Positions 45,541 through 54,731 of a DNA stretch of 64,000 nt are shown here, in pieces. Source of the stretch: an uncultured Methylococcaceae bacterium (GTDB taxonomy: Bacteria; Pseudomonadota; Gammaproteobacteria; Methylococcales; Methylococcaceae); assembly GCA_903859815.1 (NCBI GenBank), contig CAIOOA010000153.1, positions 1 to 64,000 on the forward strand, given 5' to 3'. The notes below the pieces were generated by a model. It searched no databases, was not told the DNA's origin, and worked only from the letters and a program-made list of their open reading frames with translations. The translations under genes were made by a program, and so were the position numbers. Numbering within the stretch: position 1 is the first letter of the stretch; each line of letters starts with the position of its first letter.

Positions 45541-45566
45541 AAAAAGGGGCTTAACCGCCCCTTTTC
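45541..45566. terminator. Bidirectional intrinsic terminator
   Basis: AAAAAGGGGC and GCCCCTTTT with a 6-base loop (TTAACC) lie between the convergent YccA-like gene and pnp. Both strands get a T-run, so it can end both transcripts. Confidence 0.88.
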
Positions 45567-45585
45567 TATGTCTACCTTTTAAAGG

Positions 45586-47670
45586 TCATGATTGTTCTTC
45601 CACCGCCTTCATGCTGAGGCGTACACGGCCTTGGCGGTCGATTTCCAATACCTTGACGCGAACCACGTCGCCCTCGGCTAATTTGTCACTTACTTTTTCG
45701 ACATGCTCGTCGGAAATTTGAGAAATGTGAACTAAGCCGTCCTTGCCTGGCAGCACAGTGACGAAGGCACCAAAATCCATCAACCGGACAACCTTACCCT
45801 CATAGATTTTACCGACTTCGACTTCCGCCGTAATGGCTTCAATGCGACGACGCGCTTCAGCACCCGCTGCCCGATCAACAGAAGCCACCTTGACTAGGCC
45901 ATCATCCGTGATGTCGATGCTTGCCCCGGTTTCTTCGGTGATGGCGCGGATGGTGGCACCTCCCTTGCCGATGACCTCACGAATCTTACTGGGGTCTATG
46001 GTGAAGCTGATGATGCGTGGCGCGTAATCGGACATTTCATTGCGGGGAACGGAAATCGCCTCCGCCATCTTGCCTAGGATATGCAGGCGACCTTCCTTCG
46101 CCTGATCCAAAGCGACCCGCATGATTTCTGGGGTGATGCCGTCAATTTTGATGTCCATCTGCAAAGCGGTCACACCATTTTCTGTCCCTGCCACTTTGAA
46201 ATCCATGTCGCCAAGATGATCCTCATCACCCATAATGTCCGAAAGTATGGCGAACTTATCGCCCTCCTTAATCAAGCCCATGGCTATGCCTGCCACGGGG
46301 GCTTTGGTCGGAACGCCAGCATCCATCAAGGCTAGGCTGGAACCGCAAACGGATGCCATCGAACTAGAGCCGTTAGACTCGGTGATTTCAGATACGACCC
46401 GCACGACATAAGGGAATTCTTCCTGATTAGGCATCACGGCTTGAACGCCCCGCTTGGCTAGGCGGCCATGACCAATTTCGCGACGTTTCGGTGATCCGAT
46501 CTGTCCAACCTCACCCACACAGTAAGGGGGGAAGTTGTAATGTAGCATGAAGGAGTCTTTGTATTCCCCATCAATCGCATCAATCAATTGAGCGTCACGA
46601 CCGGTGCCCAAGGTGGCGACGACAAGCGCTTGGGTTTCACCGCGAGTAAACAATGCAGAACCATGAGTACGTGGCAACACACCTGTACGTATGCTGATAG
46701 GACGGACGGTTCGCACATCACGACCGTCGATGCGTTTGCCATCATTAAGGATATTATTGCGGACGGTTTCATATTCCAAATGTTCCAAGCAACCGCGAAC
46801 ATTCTTTTCCAAAAACTGCCCTTCAGTGGTCAAATCCTGCACTACCTTGGTACGGATTCCTTTCAAGGTTTGCTGGCGATCCATTTTGTCGGCTATCCGA
46901 TAAGCTTGGGAAACAGGCTCCTTGCATGCCTCTGCGACGGCTTGACGTAAGGCTTCATCCGGTTCGGGAGGTGTCCAATTCCAAACGCTTACCCCAACCT
47001 CTTTGACCAAGTCGTGAATTGCGCCGATGGCAATTTGCATTTGCTCATGACCAAACAGCACGGCGCCGAGCATGATTTCTTCCGACAGCATCTTGGCTTC
47101 AGACTCGACCATCAACACCGCTTTTTCGGTGCCAGCAACCACTAGATCCAATTCGGAGTCTAGGATTTGGGTTTTGGTCGGGTTGAGCAGATATTTTCCG
47201 TCTTGGTAACCCACCCTCGCGGCGGCGATTGGACCTTGAAATGGCATTCCCGAGAGGCTGAGTGCCGCAGACGCGCCTATGATCGAGGGTATATCCGGGT
47301 CAACCTCAGGATTGAGAGAAAGGACGGTCGCGACGACTTGCACTTCGTGAGTGAAGCCTTCGGGAAACAATGGCCGGATGGGCCTATCGATCAATCGTGA
47401 GGTGAGCGTTTCCTTTTCGCTTGGGCGCCCCTCGCGCTTGAAAAACCCGCCGGGAATTCTGCCCGCCGCATAGGTCTTCTCTTGGTAATTGACCGTAAGA
47501 GGGAAAAAATCACCCTCCCTGACAATGTCCTTGAGGCCGACCACGGTGACAAGCACTACGGTGCCGTCCATTTCAACCAACACGGCTGCGTCTGCTTGGC
47601 GCGCTATTTCGCCGGTTTCCAAGGTGATGAGATGGTCGCCGTAGTTAAATTCTTTCCGAATCGGGTTCAC
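45586..47670 (-). CDS. pnp: Polynucleotide phosphorylase
   Basis: A phosphorolytic 3'-5' exoribonuclease and degradosome component. The 694 residues comprise two RNase PH domains (the second with the metal-site segment [15 protein letters not shown]), a KH domain (I-G-K-G-G-A-T-I-R) and a C-terminal S1 domain ([11 protein letters not shown]). It is the last gene of the translation operon, 47 bases after rpsO, as in E. coli. Confidence 0.97.
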   Translation of the reverse strand: MNPIRKEFNYGDHLITLETGEIARQADAAVLVEMDGTVVLVTVVGLKDIVREGDFFPLTVNYQEKTYAAGRIPGGFFKREGRPSEKETLTSRLIDRPIRPLFPEGFTHEVQVVATVLSLNPEVDPDIPSIIGASAALSLSGMPFQGPIAAARVGYQDGKYLLNPTKTQILDSELDLVVAGTEKAVLMVESEAKMLSEEIMLGAVLFGHEQMQIAIGAIHDLVKEVGVSVWNWTPPEPDEALRQAVAEACKEPVSQAYRIADKMDRQQTLKGIRTKVVQDLTTEGQFLEKNVRGCLEHLEYETVRNNILNDGKRIDGRDVRTVRPISIRTGVLPRTHGSALFTRGETQALVVATLGTGRDAQLIDAIDGEYKDSFMLHYNFPPYCVGEVGQIGSPKRREIGHGRLAKRGVQAVMPNQEEFPYVVRVVSEITESNGSSSMASVCGSSLALMDAGVPTKAPVAGIAMGLIKEGDKFAILSDIMGDEDHLGDMDFKVAGTENGVTALQMDIKIDGITPEIMRVALDQAKEGRLHILGKMAEAISVPRNEMSDYAPRIISFTIDPSKIREVIGKGGATIRAITEETGASIDITDDGLVKVASVDRAAGAEARRRIEAITAEVEVGKIYEGKVVRLMDFGAFVTVLPGKDGLVHISQISDEHVEKVSDKLAEGDVVRVKVLEIDRQGRVRLSMKAVEEQS

Positions 47671-47717
47671 TGTTTTTTTCCTTTTTTTACAAGCCGAATA
47701 CAGGGTTGTTCTTAAAA

Positions 47718-47987
47718 TTATTTACGCAAGCCAAGGCGTTCAATGAGGGTGCGGTAGCGGTCATTGTCCTTACGCTTGAGGTAATCCAGCAGTTTGCGGC
47801 GTTGATTGACTAAACGCAACAGACCTTGGCGTGAATGGTGATCTTTCTTGTGCAATTGAAAGTGGGGTGCCAAATGATTGATGCGTGCGGTGATCAAGGC
47901 AACTTGGACTTCGGGGGAACCCGTGTCGGCCGGGGCACGTTGGTAATCTTGCAGAATGGCCTGTTTTTCAACAGTTGTATAGGGCAT
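47718..47987 (-). CDS. rpsO: 30S ribosomal protein S15
   Basis: An 89-residue primary 16S rRNA-binding protein. [19 protein letters not shown] and [17 protein letters not shown] are diagnostic. It lies between truB and pnp in the conserved order. Confidence 0.98.
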   Translation of the reverse strand: MPYTTVEKQAILQDYQRAPADTGSPEVQVALITARINHLAPHFQLHKKDHHSRQGLLRLVNQRRKLLDYLKRKDNDRYRTLIERLGLRK

Positions 47988-48087
47988 TTCTTAAACTCCA
48001 AAATAATCGGTCTATCAAAACAGTGTATTCTAACGTTTTAGGTAGCTAGGAAACAAGGTGAATTAAACTTTATGTATTCATTTATGC

Positions 48088-49020
48088 CTATCCTTGAGCA
48101 TTTGCGGGGGTTCTGGTCTCTTTGACCAGCCGTTTTGGTGCGATCAAGCCATCCTCGTTGACTTCGCCAACGCCTAAGAAAGCGCCTTCCCGTGTGAAAA
48201 GCCTGAGCAAACCGTTGGTGGGGGCGTTGGGGGCAAACACGGCTTGACCCCTGCGTAAAAAAAATGCCAATTCGGGGGATAGCTGGAAAATGGGAAGCTC
48301 ATCGGCAATGGCGGATATTGGCAACAACAAAGACAGCCTCTGTTCGTCCGAGAGTGTTTCCAAGTAGTCGATGGTCACGGCCTGCCCTAGCTCAAACGAG
48401 CTGCCCACTGCCGTGCGGCGTAATTGGGCCACATGACCTCCGCAACCAATGGATTGACCAATATCCACGGCTAGGCTGCGTATATAGGTTCCTTTCGAGC
48501 AATGGACATCAAGGTCGAGAAAGTCAGCACCCAATTCAAGCAGCCGCAATTCATAAATACTGATCCTGCGCGGTTCGCGCTCCACTTCGACCCCCTTGCG
48601 GGCAAGGTCGTACAGTTTTTGGCCCCCTCGCTTAAGGGCGGAATACATTGGCGGAATCTGGTCGATTTCGCCCCGGAAGGTTTGCAGAATGGCTTCCAAT
48701 TCATCCATGCCCAGCTTGGGAACTGGCTTTTCTTCCACTATTTCGCCTTCAATGTCGGCTGTTGTGGTCGTTTGGCCCAAACGGACTCGCACTCGATAGC
48801 GTTTGTCAGTGTTCAGAATAAAGCCGGATAACTTGGTTGCCTCGCCTAGGCACAAGGGCAACAAACCAGTGGCAATGGGATCAAGGCTGCCGGTATGACC
48901 CACTTTGTTAGCCTGGAACAGGCGCTTGACCCGTTGCAGGGCGCCATTGGACGACAGGCCGGGGCTTTTGTCCAAGAGCAACATGCCGTCAATATCACGG
49001 CCTGTTTTGCGTCGGCTCAC
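48088..49020 (-). CDS. truB: tRNA pseudouridine-55 synthase TruB
   Basis: It forms pseudouridine 55 in the T-loop of nearly all tRNAs. The 310 residues carry the catalytic aspartate D47 in GHTGSLDPIATG, the K-R-Y-R-V motif and the C-terminal PUA-like extension. The start overlaps the rbfA stop codon as ATGA. Confidence 0.97.
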   Translation of the reverse strand: MSRRKTGRDIDGMLLLDKSPGLSSNGALQRVKRLFQANKVGHTGSLDPIATGLLPLCLGEATKLSGFILNTDKRYRVRVRLGQTTTTADIEGEIVEEKPVPKLGMDELEAILQTFRGEIDQIPPMYSALKRGGQKLYDLARKGVEVEREPRRISIYELRLLELGADFLDLDVHCSKGTYIRSLAVDIGQSIGCGGHVAQLRRTAVGSSFELGQAVTIDYLETLSDEQRLSLLLPISAIADELPIFQLSPELAFFLRRGQAVFAPNAPTNGLLRLFTREGAFLGVGEVNEDGLIAPKRLVKETRTPANAQG

Positions 49021-49409
49021 GGGGTGTCTTCCTTGGATTCGGCATCACCCTCCGCTGGTTGAGTCGTTTTGATGCTGCCGAGCAACTCTTCCATCTTCAT
49101 GCCGCGCTCGATGGAATCGTCATAGATGAAGCGCAATTCGGGCATGACTCGAAGACGGATGCGACTGCTCAGGGCATAGCGAATCTTAGGCGCTTGAAGG
49201 TTGAGGGCTTTCACGCACTTTTGTGGTGTTTCTGCGGACCCTAGGAAGCTGACATAGGCTTTTATCAAAGACATGTCGCGGGTGGCTTCCACATCGCTGA
49301 GTGTCACCATGCCAAGCTGCGGGTTCTTAAACTCAGTCCTCAGCAATTCGGCCAGTTCGCGTTTGACTTGTGCGGCGACGCGGTCGCTGCGGAAAAATTC
49401 TCTAGGCAT
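49017..49409 (-). CDS. rbfA: 30S ribosome-binding factor A
   Basis: A cold-shock related factor in 30S maturation that acts on the 5' end of 16S rRNA. The 130 residues form one KH-type domain (M-P-R-E-F-F-R-S-D-R-V, G-M-V-T-L-S-D-V-E and P-E-L-R-F-I-Y-D-D-S). The ATG at 49409 begins one base after the stop codon of the TOPRIM-like gene and has no recognisable ribosome binding site of its own. Translation therefore probably depends on termination of that gene. In relatives rbfA directly follows infB; here four foreign-looking genes separate them. Confidence 0.96.
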   Translation of the reverse strand: MPREFFRSDRVAAQVKRELAELLRTEFKNPQLGMVTLSDVEATRDMSLIKAYVSFLGSAETPQKCVKALNLQAPKIRYALSSRIRLRVMPELRFIYDDSIERGMKMEELLGSIKTTQPAEGDAESKEDTP

Positions 49410-49410
49410 A

Positions 49411-49899
49411 TTATATAAACAAAAATGGTTTAACCGAGGGGATGATACGTTCCAATTCAGGCTTGTTATGCCTAAGCAATGCATGATCCCATAGCTCAGA
49501 AATGTTGTCTGTGCAATTCTTAGCAAATTCTTCGCCTAATTTTTCTAAACTCACACCAAGTTTATTGGACAAATCTTTAGGTTTCTTAGATAAGACTCCT
49601 AGCACAAAAACCCTATCGCTCAAGTCTGCTGGAATTCTATTCCTGTTTTTCTCAAACCGATCTGTGTCGTTGTCAAAATCAATTAGCAAAACTATTCTAC
49701 ACTTTGGATATTTTCGCATTCGCACGGCATAGGTATCAGTAATGCTATCAAAAGCTTTAGACCATCCACGCGCCAAATCTAAAACTTGTAAACTATTACG
49801 ATTGACACTTGCTCCTTGCAAAAATCCATTTACAACCTGCCGCCACTCGTCGTCTTCTGGCATTACCAATAAATGAGGTTCTTCCCTGTTTATGGTCAT
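49411..49899 (-). CDS. Small TOPRIM-like protein paired with an ATPase
   Basis: A 162-residue protein that I cannot place in a named family. The start H-L-L-V-M-P-E-D-D-E-W followed later by V-L-L-I-D-F-D-N-D (glutamate, then D-x-D about 60 residues on) resembles the minimal TOPRIM nuclease core seen in OLD, PARIS AriB and DUF4276/DUF4435-type partners. It overlaps the ATPase gene by four bases (ATGA), so the two are co-translated. The likely role is effector nuclease of a two-gene defence module, which is inference. The catalytic assignment is by eye only. Alternative: an unrelated ATPase-linked protein. Confidence 0.6.
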   Translation of the reverse strand: MTINREEPHLLVMPEDDEWRQVVNGFLQGASVNRNSLQVLDLARGWSKAFDSITDTYAVRMRKYPKCRIVLLIDFDNDTDRFEKNRNRIPADLSDRVFVLGVLSKKPKDLSNKLGVSLEKLGEEFAKNCTDNISELWDHALLRHNKPELERIIPSVKPFLFI

Positions 49900-51014
49900 A
49901 GTATGTCGCCAAGAATCAAGGCATTCACAAGATCACCCTGCAATTCGCCACTGGAGACAAAATCAGCAAGCAATTTTGATCGAGTTGGCTCCAAGTGACT
50001 ATCCCGAAATAGCGCTAAAGTATTCTCATCGGAAAATTTTCGGATGGCTTCTGGGTTATGCGAGGTCATGAAAATTTGAGCGCCATCCTTAAAAACTCGC
50101 CGCAACGCAGTGATAAAATGCCCGACTTCATGCAATGCGAGATAGTTATCTGGCTCGTCCCAAAAACAAAATAGTGGCCCATAGAATTTGTTAGCGGCCA
50201 GCACGACAGCGCAAATAAAGAAGCACTTTTCACCATCCGACAGATCTTCAAAATAAACTCTCATTGTCGCTTGGTTAGCTTCAAAGCTCACGCTTAAGCT
50301 TTTTGAGTCTTTGCTCACCACTTCATTTTGAATATCTTGAATATCAGGTATGACTTCACGAAGATACTTGTCAATCAGCGTATACGCAGAAGGATAACGA
50401 CCCAATACACCTGAAAACCATTCTCCAAAACTTGAACCATTCCAGTTAGGCTCCAAAGTTTCGCCATTAGAGTTTCCGTCCATCAAACTTGGGATTGGGG
50501 CTAGCAGCAGCATGTGTGCAAGCCACGTTTTGAATTTATTTAAAGGATCAGCACCTGATTCTGCTTGAATCACCGGCAATGCAATCAAGTGCCAGTCAAC
50601 TAAAAATTTTGCCTCTACATTTTGTGGAGTTTTATAAAGTGTTACTTGAGCGCCTTCTCGGGTATAGTGTGGGATGCCCGCAATGAGCATTTGCTCTTCC
50701 AAAACTCTAAGCTCCTTGAATTTTTCAGGCAATTCCAAAGCAAGCACATAACGGTAAATCTGGCCGACTAGTAACACCTCCATTTCGAGGCGAATGGGCA
50801 TCTTATCGTGTCCCCATCCGAAGTCTTTATGCCCAACTAAATCCTTCACTCGATTGATGCCTCGCCCAATTTTTTGAAACACCTCTAAAGCAAAACGGAT
50901 GGTTGACTTACCCGAACCATTTTTTCCAATCAGCAATACGGACGGCATTTCCTTGACAGACAAGTCAAAGTTTTCCAAGCATCTGAAGTTATTTATATAG
51001 AGTCTTTGCAACAT
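49896..51014 (-). CDS. AAA family ATPase (RecF/SMC/OLD-like), probable defence ATPase
   Basis: A 372-residue ABC-type ATPase: N-terminal L-Q-R-L-Y-I-N-N-F-R-C-L-E-N-F, Walker A GKNGSGKSTIR near residue 35, signature L-S-D-G-E-K, Walker B F-C-F-W-D-E-P-D-N-Y-L, and the switch T-S-H-N-P-E-A-I-R-K-F followed by F-R-D. It matches the AAA_15/AAA_21 ATPases of defence pairs. The DNA is AT-richer than the surrounding translation genes. The ATG at 51014 is taken (a TTG four codons earlier is possible). It overlaps the small downstream gene, forming a two-gene unit. Confidence 0.82.
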   Translation of the reverse strand: MLQRLYINNFRCLENFDLSVKEMPSVLLIGKNGSGKSTIRFALEVFQKIGRGINRVKDLVGHKDFGWGHDKMPIRLEMEVLLVGQIYRYVLALELPEKFKELRVLEEQMLIAGIPHYTREGAQVTLYKTPQNVEAKFLVDWHLIALPVIQAESGADPLNKFKTWLAHMLLLAPIPSLMDGNSNGETLEPNWNGSSFGEWFSGVLGRYPSAYTLIDKYLREVIPDIQDIQNEVVSKDSKSLSVSFEANQATMRVYFEDLSDGEKCFFICAVVLAANKFYGPLFCFWDEPDNYLALHEVGHFITALRRVFKDGAQIFMTSHNPEAIRKFSDENTLALFRDSHLEPTRSKLLADFVSSGELQGDLVNALILGDIL

Positions 51015-51116
51015 AGGAAAATCCAAACTATGGAAAATTTATTGACTAGCTAGAGTAGAAGGCTCCGTCTATACATACGCCCATGATCTCAATTTGTTTT
51101 TTTTACATCATTTACT

Positions 51117-51296
51117 TCATTGCACTTTATCTTGCTGAAAACGCATCGCCGCATCATGCGCCATCCGCAGCAATTCATCAACTCGATAACCTGCTTCCTG
51201 ATTGATTTGCCGCTTCACTTCCCAAAGTTCCGCAAGAATTGGATCAGGAGCGCGAACAGGTATCTTGGTCGTTTTATTGTGATTGTCGGGATTCAT
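51117..51296 (-). CDS. Small partner (probable antitoxin) of the PIN toxin
   Basis: A 59-residue protein that begins M-N-P-D-N-H-N-K-T-T-K-I-P and has a helical middle (I-L-A-E-L-W-E-V-K-R-Q-I-N-Q-E-A-G-Y). Its start overlaps the PIN gene stop codon as ATGA. Small size, coupling and position argue for the antitoxin of the PIN protein. The order toxin-then-antitoxin is the reverse of the usual vapBC order. No ribbon-helix-helix or AbrB motif is evident. Confidence 0.68.
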   Translation of the reverse strand: MNPDNHNKTTKIPVRAPDPILAELWEVKRQINQEAGYRVDELLRMAHDAAMRFQQDKVQ

Positions 51297-51781
51297 TTGA
51301 TGATCTCCAAAAGTTCTTCGGGGGTAGTCAAGAGTGCCGGGGTATGGCCTAGGCTTCTGATGGTATCGAGCAATTTTAACTTTGCATCAGGTCCCACTAA
51401 ATGAGCAAAGTTCCAACTAACAAGGTAATGCGCCCCTGTAACGGTGGCAATTGCAATATGCAATGCATCTTCAGGCTCAGTTAGCGGCAACGCGCCTGCA
51501 TTGAGAATTGCGTCGGCAAGAATCTCTACTTCTACATTGGCTGATAAAATAGGTATACCGTGTAGAGCATTCAGTCGAAGCGCGGCGGCTTGCGGGTCAC
51601 CTCGACCAGATTCTTCAATGACAAGTTCTGAAATTGCAATTTCCCAAAAAGTAGGGGCAATTTCCCACCAATCGCGTGTCCACGATTGCCGCGCTGCTGT
51701 AAGCAAATCACGGCTAGGTCTAGCCGTTAGATACGAAATGACAGAAGTTTCTATGTAAACAAGCGGTTTTGAAATTGCCAT
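51293..51781 (-). CDS. PIN-domain protein (VapC-like toxin)
   Basis: A 162-residue PIN-fold ribonuclease. The acidic residues expected for the metal site are E in V-Y-I-E-T-S-V-I-S-Y-L, E in V-I-E-E-S, and D in P-E-D-A-L-H-I-A. The segment Y-L-V-S-W-N-F-A-H-L holds the fourth position. VapC-type toxins cleave tRNA or rRNA, but the target here is unknown. It begins 82 bases after the infB stop codon, beyond a hairpin, on the operon strand. Confidence 0.85.
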   Translation of the reverse strand: MAISKPLVYIETSVISYLTARPSRDLLTAARQSWTRDWWEIAPTFWEIAISELVIEESGRGDPQAAALRLNALHGIPILSANVEVEILADAILNAGALPLTEPEDALHIAIATVTGAHYLVSWNFAHLVGPDAKLKLLDTIRSLGHTPALLTTPEELLEIIK

Positions 51782-51829
51782 GATTCACAGATAGTTGGCA
51801 AAATTAACCTGTCCAAGAAGTTGCCAAAG

Positions 51830-51856
51830 TTAAGGCGGACTGAAAGCCCGCCTTAA
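51830..51856 (-). terminator. Hairpin between infB and the inserted cassette
   Basis: TTAAGGCGG (51830-51838) and CCGCCTTAA (51848-51856) form a 9-bp stem with a 9-base loop just after the infB stop codon. The minus strand continues with ACTTTGG, so the T-run is short. It is probably a weak terminator that would limit readthrough from infB into the cassette and rbfA. Confidence 0.55.
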
Positions 51857-51863
51857 ATTCAAA

Positions 51864-54704
51864 TCATCGTGTCACCAACACCTTCTCAAACACTTCGATA
51901 TGGTCGCCGGGCTTCACATCGTTATAGTTCTTCACGCCGATGCCGCATTCCATGCCCATCTTCACTTCCGCCACGTCGTCTTTGAAGCGGCGCAGGGATT
52001 CAAGCTGGCCTTCGTAAATCACCACATGCTCGCGCAACACACGGATGGGCAGGTTGCGCTTGACGAATCCTTCACGAACCATACAACCGGCCACAGCGCC
52101 AAACTTGGGCGAGCGGAATACATCGCGCACCTCGGCCACGCCGACAATTTGCTCTTTGTATTCGGGAGCCAACATCCCCAAGATGGACTTCTTCACATCA
52201 TCAATGACTTCGTAGATGATGCTGTAGTAATGCAAGTCGATGCCGCGTTCCTCAATCAGCTTGCGGGCGCTGGCATCGGCCCTCACATTGAAACCGATCA
52301 TGATGGCACCGGAGGCCAAGGCTAGGTTGGTGTCCGACTCGTTGATGCCGCCCACGCCGCCGGCGACAATTTTCACTTTGACTTTGTCGGTGGACAAATC
52401 GGTCAATGATGAACGCAATGCCTCCAAGCTACCTTGCACATCGGCCTTGATGATAATGTTGAGGTCAATGGAGTCACCTGCCGTTTCCATGCGGGTGAAC
52501 ACATCTTCCAGTTTCGTGGCCTGTTGCGCAGCCAATTTGCTGGAACGGGATTTTTCCTCGCGTTGCAAGGCAATTTCACGTGCCTTGCGCTCGTCGGCCA
52601 CAACGATGAAATCATCCCCGGCTCCCGGTGCGCCGGATAGCCCTAAAATCTCGACAGGGGATGAAGGTCCGGCTTCCTTGATTGGCTTGCCGTTTTCGTT
52701 GAACATGGCACGAATGCGACCAAATTCTTGTCCGCAAAGGATAAAGTCGCCTTTCCTGAGCATTCCCTTCTCGACCAAAATATCGGCCACGGGTCCGCGC
52801 CCTTTGTCCAGTTTCGACTCCAGCACGACCCCGGCAGCGGGTAGTTTGATGGGGGCTTTGAGTTCAAGGACTTCGGCCTGCACCAAAATAGCATCCAACA
52901 GACTGTCTATGCCTTCGCCCGTTTTGGCGGACACGTTGACAAACTGGGTGTCGCCGCCCCATTCTTCCGGTACGACGCTGAGGGTGACTAATTCCTGCTT
53001 GACCCGATCTGGATCGGAACCGGATTTGTCAATTTTATTGATGGCAACCACCAAGGGCACGTCAGCAGCGCGGGAATGATCCACCGCTTCGCGAGTCTGT
53101 GGCATGACTCCGTCATCGGCGGCCACGACCAGCACGACAATGTCAGTGACTTTGGCACCACGGGCGCGCATGGCGGTGAAAGCGGCATGGCCTGGCGTGT
53201 CCAAGAAGGTCACAGTGCCATTGGGAGTTTTCACCTGATAGGCACCAATATGCTGGGTTATGCCGCCTGCTTCCCCGGCCGCAACCCGGCTTTTACGGAT
53301 GTAGTCCAGCAGAGATGTCTTGCCATGATCGACATGGCCCATGATCGTCACTACCGGAGCCCTGGGCAGTTGTTCGACACTTTCCTCCAAGGCCATGGTG
53401 GCCATGATTTCGGCTTCCAAGCTGTCCTCGGCTTGAGGCACGGCTTTGTGCCCCATTTCCTCAACCAGCAATATCGCCGTCTCTTGGTCCAGTGCTTGGT
53501 TGATGGTCGCCATGACCCCAATCTTCATGAGTGCCTTGATGACTTCAGCACCCTTTACCGACATGCGCTGGGCCAAGTCGGCGGCAGTGATGGTTTCAGG
53601 CACTTGCACTTCGTGTACGATTGGGGTGGTTGGACGCTCGAAACCATGACGTTGTTCCGGCATGACCACAGGACCACGCTGCTTTGATTTTTTCGATTTG
53701 CCCCGCCTGATGTCATCTATTGTAGGTTCGCGTTCGTCGTCACCGCGTCGGCCACTGACCCCTTTTTTCTTTCCGCGCTTGATATCGTCCATGCCTTTAG
53801 TCACCGCCAACACGGCGGGAGAGGCGATTGGGCGACCAGAGCTCACGTTGGGCCTAGGCGCACCCGATGGTTTTTGACCCGCGGCTGGCTTGCTGACAGC
53901 GGGTTTCTCGGGGGCTGGCTTGTGGGTAGGCGCAGCTTGTGGTTTTTGAGTAGCCACAGCAGCAGCAGGTTCGGTTTTGGGTTTGACTGGCTCTGAAACT
54001 TCGATTTGGGTTTCGGTGGGCGCGACATCTGGTTGTTTGGTTTCCACAGATTCAACCTCGGCGAATTTGGGTTCTTCAACTTTGGTTTCTGTGTTTGCTT
54101 TAACTTCTATGGGTAGTTCCTCGGCAGCTTGGGCTTGTGTCAAATCTTCCTGTTCTATTTGCGGGATTATCTCTTCAAGAACGGGCGGTAGCAACTCCTC
54201 GACAGTCTTCTCCACGACCACTTCATCAATTATTGGCGATGATATTTCTGTGGGTTCTTGAAGCATGGGCGCTTCTTCCTTGATTTGTTGTTGCAAAGCC
54301 TCTTCACGACGAATGCGTTCCGCCTCCTCGGCTTCCAATGCTTGCCTTGCCTTTTCAGTCTCCACGCGACGCTCATCGGATTCGGGAAGTTCGCTGCGCT
54401 TGACATAGGTTCGCTTCTTGCGCACCTCGACGCTAACCGTCTTTACATTTTTTCCGGTCACCTTGCCTTGTTTCAGTTCACTGACGGTCCTCCGCTGAAG
54501 GGTTACCTTCTTCGGCTCTGTTCCGGCAGGTTGTTCCTTGCCGTGACTTTGACGCAGATAGCTAAGCAGTTTTGATTTCTCTGCATCGCTCACCATGTCA
54601 CTCGCGCTGTTTACCGCCACCCCCGCTTCGCCCAACTGTGTTATCAGTCGATCCAAGGGAATCCCCACCACTTCAGCCAATTGCCTTACTGTCACATCAC
54701 TCAT
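51864..54704 (-). CDS. infB: Translation initiation factor IF-2
   Basis: The GTPase that recruits initiator tRNA to the ribosome. Of 946 residues, the N-terminal 380 contain the IF2_N domain ([16 protein letters not shown]) and a long Pro/Ala/Glu-rich low-complexity stretch. The G domain follows with G1 [12 protein letters not shown] near residue 452, D-T-P-G-H-A-A-F and N-K-I-D-K, then the beta-barrel and C-terminal domains. It is 27 bases downstream of nusA. Confidence 0.97.
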   Translation of the reverse strand: MSDVTVRQLAEVVGIPLDRLITQLGEAGVAVNSASDMVSDAEKSKLLSYLRQSHGKEQPAGTEPKKVTLQRRTVSELKQGKVTGKNVKTVSVEVRKKRTYVKRSELPESDERRVETEKARQALEAEEAERIRREEALQQQIKEEAPMLQEPTEISSPIIDEVVVEKTVEELLPPVLEEIIPQIEQEDLTQAQAAEELPIEVKANTETKVEEPKFAEVESVETKQPDVAPTETQIEVSEPVKPKTEPAAAVATQKPQAAPTHKPAPEKPAVSKPAAGQKPSGAPRPNVSSGRPIASPAVLAVTKGMDDIKRGKKKGVSGRRGDDEREPTIDDIRRGKSKKSKQRGPVVMPEQRHGFERPTTPIVHEVQVPETITAADLAQRMSVKGAEVIKALMKIGVMATINQALDQETAILLVEEMGHKAVPQAEDSLEAEIMATMALEESVEQLPRAPVVTIMGHVDHGKTSLLDYIRKSRVAAGEAGGITQHIGAYQVKTPNGTVTFLDTPGHAAFTAMRARGAKVTDIVVLVVAADDGVMPQTREAVDHSRAADVPLVVAINKIDKSGSDPDRVKQELVTLSVVPEEWGGDTQFVNVSAKTGEGIDSLLDAILVQAEVLELKAPIKLPAAGVVLESKLDKGRGPVADILVEKGMLRKGDFILCGQEFGRIRAMFNENGKPIKEAGPSSPVEILGLSGAPGAGDDFIVVADERKAREIALQREEKSRSSKLAAQQATKLEDVFTRMETAGDSIDLNIIIKADVQGSLEALRSSLTDLSTDKVKVKIVAGGVGGINESDTNLALASGAIMIGFNVRADASARKLIEERGIDLHYYSIIYEVIDDVKKSILGMLAPEYKEQIVGVAEVRDVFRSPKFGAVAGCMVREGFVKRNLPIRVLREHVVIYEGQLESLRRFKDDVAEVKMGMECGIGVKNYNDVKPGDHIEVFEKVLVTR

Positions 54705-54731
54705 TTTTTCGCCCCACTTTCAATCAAGTCC

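Noticed and set aside
52240-53687. Long plus-strand frames opposite infB
   Set aside because: They are antisense shadows of the IF-2 gene, with no ribosome binding sites or family motifs.
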